Below, in pieces: positions 6,931 through 9,111 of a stretch of DNA of 9,111 nucleotides (position 1 is the stretch's first letter; each line of letters begins with the position of its first letter). The notes below the pieces were generated by a model. The model searched no databases. It was given only the letters and a program-made list of their open reading frames with translations, and was not told the origin of the DNA. The DNA is from an uncultured Oscillospiraceae bacterium (GTDB lineage: Bacteria > Bacillota > Clostridia > Oscillospirales > Acutalibacteraceae): contig USAR01000046.1 of the NCBI GenBank assembly GCA_900552605.1, positions 1 to 9,111 of the forward strand. Direction: 5' to 3'. The position numbers and the translations under genes were made by a program.

Positions 6931-6947
6931 TAGCGTTTTATAATTTT

Positions 6948-6968
6948 GGACATCAAACGGACATCAAA
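6948..6968. repeat. Direct repeat GGACATCAAA x2 abutting the integrase stop codon
   Basis: GGACATCAAA occurs at 6948-6957 and 6959-6968, an 11-bp period, about one DNA helical turn. It directly adjoins the integrase stop (TTA at 6969-6971). Helically phased repeats next to an int gene are typical of recombinase arm-binding or att-proximal sites; that role is inferred. The core crossover site cannot be fixed without the other end of the element. Confidence 0.5.
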
Positions 6969-8102
6969 TTACTTTAATTTAAGTGATACCAAGTCCGCAA
7001 CTTTTGCCTTTGAACTTTGCAAAACATCAGCGTATATATTAGCCGTTGTAGAAACATCGGAATGACCGAGCAATTCACTGACGATTTTTAAATCAATACC
7101 ACTATTTATTAAAAGAGTTGCGTTACAGTGGCGTAAAGTATGGAGCGTTGCGAACTCAAAACTTGTATTCTCTACAAATCGTCTGAATTGTGTATTAAGT
7201 CTTGAACGGTCAATATAATTTCCGCTTTCCGTTGTAAATACCATTTCCGGATATTTATAAAGACAACCGGCAGCCGCTTTTTTTATCTCCTGGTGCTTTT
7301 TATGCTCTTTTATTATATCTGCTAATACATCGGACAAACCTATAAAGCGGTTACTTGTAGCCGTTTTAGGCGGTTGCAACCAATGTTTACCGCCTACATC
7401 TGTTAGTGTGTTCTCAATATGTATTGTGCGGTTTTCAAAGTCTATATCTTGCCAACGCAACGCCAAACATTCGCCCGACCGCATACCAGTGTATAAAAGC
7501 ACTTTGATTATTGTATTAAATTGTGAATAGTCCTGTACCATACTCAAAAGCTCTTTTGCTTGATTTTCGTCAAGAAAAGGCTTTTTTTCTTTTGCTGTCT
7601 TTGCCTTTGGTAGTATAACCGCTTTTGTGCAAGGCGTTTCTTTCAAAAATCCCTGTTCTACGGCACGGGCAAAAACACTTTGCATAATAATATAGACTTT
7701 TCGGCAAGTGGCAGGTGCATAATCTCTTGTTGAAAAGAAGGCGGTAATTTTAGCAGGGGTAAAGTCCTTTAACTTGATATTACCTAATTCCGGCAACAGG
7801 TGATTTTTTATCTGACTTTCGTAGTTGTATGCGGTTATTTCTTTTAATTCGTTCTTTGCGTAATTGTCAATAAACCATTCGCACATATCGACAAACCGCA
7901 TATTTTCGTTTAATGAGGTCATTCCCTTGCATTTTCTTTCAAACTCAACGGCAAATTCAGCAGCCAATTTTTCAGCCTTTTTAGGCGTTGTATTCTCCGG
8001 CGGTTTGTATGTCGTTGTTTTGCGTATCTTTTTTCCGTTGGTATCACGCCCAAGAGTAACAACAATTTGAAATGTATCTCCACGCTTATTTATCGCTGCC
8101 AT
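6969..8102 (-). CDS. Site-specific tyrosine recombinase / integrase
   Basis: Catalyses strand exchange between att sites to insert or excise mobile DNA. 377 residues, usual for Firmicutes phage and Tn916-like integrases. Three domains: N-terminal arm-binding domain (about 1-60), SAM-like core-binding domain (about 65-128, FVDMCEWFIDNYAKN and following), and catalytic domain (about 175-365). The full catalytic set is visible: R208 (TGMRSGECLALRW), K246 (PPKTATSNR), H321 and R324 (HTLRH), H347 (LLGHSD), and nucleophile Y357 (IYADV). It therefore looks active. The start ATG (8102-8100) is preceded by AGGACGG and lies inside the end of the upstream gene (17-bp overlap), indicating translational coupling. 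A terminator lies 175 bp downstream. I see no excisionase gene in the window. Confidence 0.95.
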   Translation of the reverse strand: MAAINKRGDTFQIVVTLGRDTNGKKIRKTTTYKPPENTTPKKAEKLAAEFAVEFERKCKGMTSLNENMRFVDMCEWFIDNYAKNELKEITAYNYESQIKNHLLPELGNIKLKDFTPAKITAFFSTRDYAPATCRKVYIIMQSVFARAVEQGFLKETPCTKAVILPKAKTAKEKKPFLDENQAKELLSMVQDYSQFNTIIKVLLYTGMRSGECLALRWQDIDFENRTIHIENTLTDVGGKHWLQPPKTATSNRFIGLSDVLADIIKEHKKHQEIKKAAAGCLYKYPEMVFTTESGNYIDRSRLNTQFRRFVENTSFEFATLHTLRHCNATLLINSGIDLKIVSELLGHSDVSTTANIYADVLQSSKAKVADLVSLKLK

Positions 8103-8979
8103 TGTTTACACCGTCCTTTTTCTTTTGTCTTTGAAGTTTTGCATAGTACTTTTTGGGATTGCAATATTTACAGTATTTTTTATTTCCTCTTTCACTGACA
8201 AACATATTTCCGCAGCATTTACATTTTTTTATTACGCACACATCGGGGGTGACAGATAAATTCATTAGTTGCCATTTTGCCAAATCCATTAAACTATCAA
8301 CTTCTTGAACAAGGCAAACTTCATTATAGCCCGAAAAGTATAAAGATGTTTTCACTGCTATTATCGTTTCCATTTCAATGTATTGCGGATGTGAAAATCC
8401 AAGCCTATTATCCACGCTTGTGCCAATGCCTGCTCCGAAATGTTCCGCCAAATATGCAAAACATCGGTACAGCCTCTCTAAGCGGCGTATAAAATCGTCA
8501 ATATCAAAATAAAAATAGCCGACTTTTTCATATTCATCCTCAAAAATACCTTTTTCGTTATAATCCAAAAAGCCATTGTGTGCTCCTTGCGTATATAAAT
8601 ATGGAAATCCGTATTTTTTTACCCATTTCAATACAAGATTATTTCTCTTGTCCCTTGATTTACCGCTTGCAATTTTGTGGAACAAGTCGAGCATACTATC
8701 AAATATTTCACGAGTACCAATTTTCATAACAAGAGTGTTTTCATCAGGGACATTATATGTTTTTTTGCCTAAAAGATGATTAAAAACACCGTCTTTCAAA
8801 TGGTCATATTGATTTTCTCCATTCATATATCCGCAAATAATATAAAAGTTTCTTGTTTCATCATTTATTGTTTTCGAAAACTTTTTAATAAAGTAATTAT
8901 CAAATCCGATAAAACGAGCAAATATTTCGCAACTATCTTTTTTTATTTCGCCATTTTCTTTTATCATATATCCTGCCAT
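8086..8979 (-). CDS. Uncharacterised protein with C-terminal zinc ribbon, coupled to the integrase
   Basis: I do not recognise this 297-residue protein. It has no signal peptide or membrane segment, so it is probably cytoplasmic. The N-terminal 240 residues are rich in aromatic and charged residues (for example YFYFDIDDFIRRLERLYRCF, 155-174) with no known motif. The C-terminus has a clear four-cysteine zinc ribbon: C253-x2-C256 and C270-x2-C273 (KKCKCCGNMF, then GNKKYCKYC), followed by a strongly basic tail (YYAKLQRQKKK, 278-288), which suggests nucleic-acid binding. The ribbon resembles those at the end of CGNR-type or DUF6076-like proteins, but the match is loose. The start ATG (8979-8977) has GAGG 7 nt upstream and follows a consensus promoter. 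The 17-bp overlap with the integrase suggests a role tied to the element, such as regulation of int or recombination directionality; that is inference. Confidence 0.85.
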   Translation of the reverse strand: MAGYMIKENGEIKKDSCEIFARFIGFDNYFIKKFSKTINDETRNFYIICGYMNGENQYDHLKDGVFNHLLGKKTYNVPDENTLVMKIGTREIFDSMLDLFHKIASGKSRDKRNNLVLKWVKKYGFPYLYTQGAHNGFLDYNEKGIFEDEYEKVGYFYFDIDDFIRRLERLYRCFAYLAEHFGAGIGTSVDNRLGFSHPQYIEMETIIAVKTSLYFSGYNEVCLVQEVDSLMDLAKWQLMNLSVTPDVCVIKKCKCCGNMFVSERGNKKYCKYCNPKKYYAKLQRQKKKDGVNNGSDK

Positions 8980-9005
8980 TTAGTTACCTCAAACTTGTTA
9001 AAAAA

Positions 9006-9044
9006 TAGATGTTTTATGGTATGCTTTTGAAGTTTTAACATCTA
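9006..9044. promoter_or_regulatory. Inverted repeat between the promoter and the zinc-ribbon gene
   Basis: TAGATGTT (9006-9013) and AACATCTA (9037-9044) are perfect 8-bp inverted repeats with a 23-nt spacer. They start just downstream of the -10 box and cover the predicted transcription start and early leader. They could be an operator or form a 5' mRNA hairpin. The leader is about 60 nt. Confidence 0.35.
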
Positions 9045-9046
9045 CT

Positions 9047-9075
9047 ATTATACAGTATAATGAATACAGTGTCAA
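9047..9075 (-). promoter_or_regulatory. Consensus sigma-A promoter of the zinc-ribbon/integrase operon
   Basis: Minus strand TTGACA (9075-9070), 17-nt spacer, TATAAT (9052-9047): identical to the vegetative consensus in both hexamers and spacing. Transcription should start near 9040. The -35 lies within an imperfect dyad, GTG-T-CAAG-AA-CTTG-CAC (9069-9085), suggesting that so strong a promoter is held in check by a repressor. Confidence 0.85.
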
Positions 9076-9088
9076 GAACTTGCACGAA

Positions 9089-9111
9089 TTTTTAAGAGTA
9101 GCTACTTAAAA
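9089..9111. repeat. Palindrome at the window edge
   Basis: AGTAGCTACT (9097-9106) is a perfect 10-bp palindrome, with TTTTTAAG on its left and TAAAA on its right giving extra imperfect symmetry. It lies about 15 bp upstream of the -35 of the promoter at 9047-9075. It may be a regulator site or part of a terminator of a gene beyond the window. Confidence 0.35.

Larger units (their letters stand above)
6948..9111 (-). mobile_element. Integrase-bearing end of an integrative element (partial)
   Basis: A tyrosine recombinase gene and an unknown zinc-ribbon gene form a minus-strand unit beside the chromosomal glycogen operon. Both genes are visibly richer in A+T than the glg genes. The element would extend beyond 9111. 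No tRNA gene, no second att site and no other conjugation or phage gene is visible, so element type and boundary are open; the left limit is placed at the direct repeats only as a working estimate. A stand-alone resident recombinase remains possible. Confidence 0.45.

Noticed and set aside
6406..6968. tRNA gene as integration target beside the integrase
   Set aside because: No T-loop GTTCRANNC consensus or cloverleaf found in this interval on either strand.
1..9111. CRISPR array or insertion sequence
   Set aside because: No regularly spaced repeats and no transposase gene; the only recombinase is the tyrosine integrase.

Overview
The window looks like a piece of chromosome from an anaerobic, spore-forming Clostridia (Eubacteriales, probably an Oscillospiraceae/Ruminococcaceae-like gut lineage). 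The evidence is an spoVAE-type sporulation gene, a paired glgC/glgD arrangement (GlgD is a Firmicutes speciality), Firmicutes-style promoters and ribosome-binding sites, and an integrase of the Firmicutes integrative-element type. The lineage call is an inference from gene content.

Left part (1-695): spoVAE on the minus strand, then a divergent intergenic region. That region holds a sigma-G-like promoter for spoVAE, a perfect Spo0A box (TGTCGAA) sitting in a 10-bp inverted repeat, and an extended -10 promoter candidate for the glycogen operon.

Centre (696-6405): a compact plus-strand glycogen (granulose) operon, glgB-glgC-glgD-glgA. GlgC makes ADP-glucose; GlgD is its catalytically degenerate partner. 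GlgA polymerises ADP-glucose into alpha-1,4-glucan and GlgB adds alpha-1,6 branches. No phosphorylase or debranching gene is present. Spacers are 32 bp, a 1-bp TAATG overlap, and 33 bp, so this is almost certainly one transcript. GlgA carries Met where the family's substrate-binding Lys of KxGGL would be.

Right of glgA (6406-6968): no convincing protein gene. There are several strong hairpins: two plus-strand terminator candidates, a 12-bp perfect hairpin in a GC-rich patch, and a minus-strand terminator. A near-consensus minus-strand promoter faces that last terminator across about 140 nt, forming a candidate small-RNA unit.

Right end (6969-9111): a lower-GC module on the minus strand. A consensus sigma-A promoter drives an unrecognised zinc-ribbon protein gene, which overlaps by 17 bp a tyrosine recombinase/integrase gene. 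I read this as the integrase end of an integrative element whose other end is outside the window. The att site is not resolved and no tRNA gene is visible.

The most interesting points are the Spo0A/sigma-G signals shared between spoVAE and the glycogen operon, the putative sRNA or outward-facing promoter beside the integrase, and the unknown zinc-ribbon gene coupled to the integrase.
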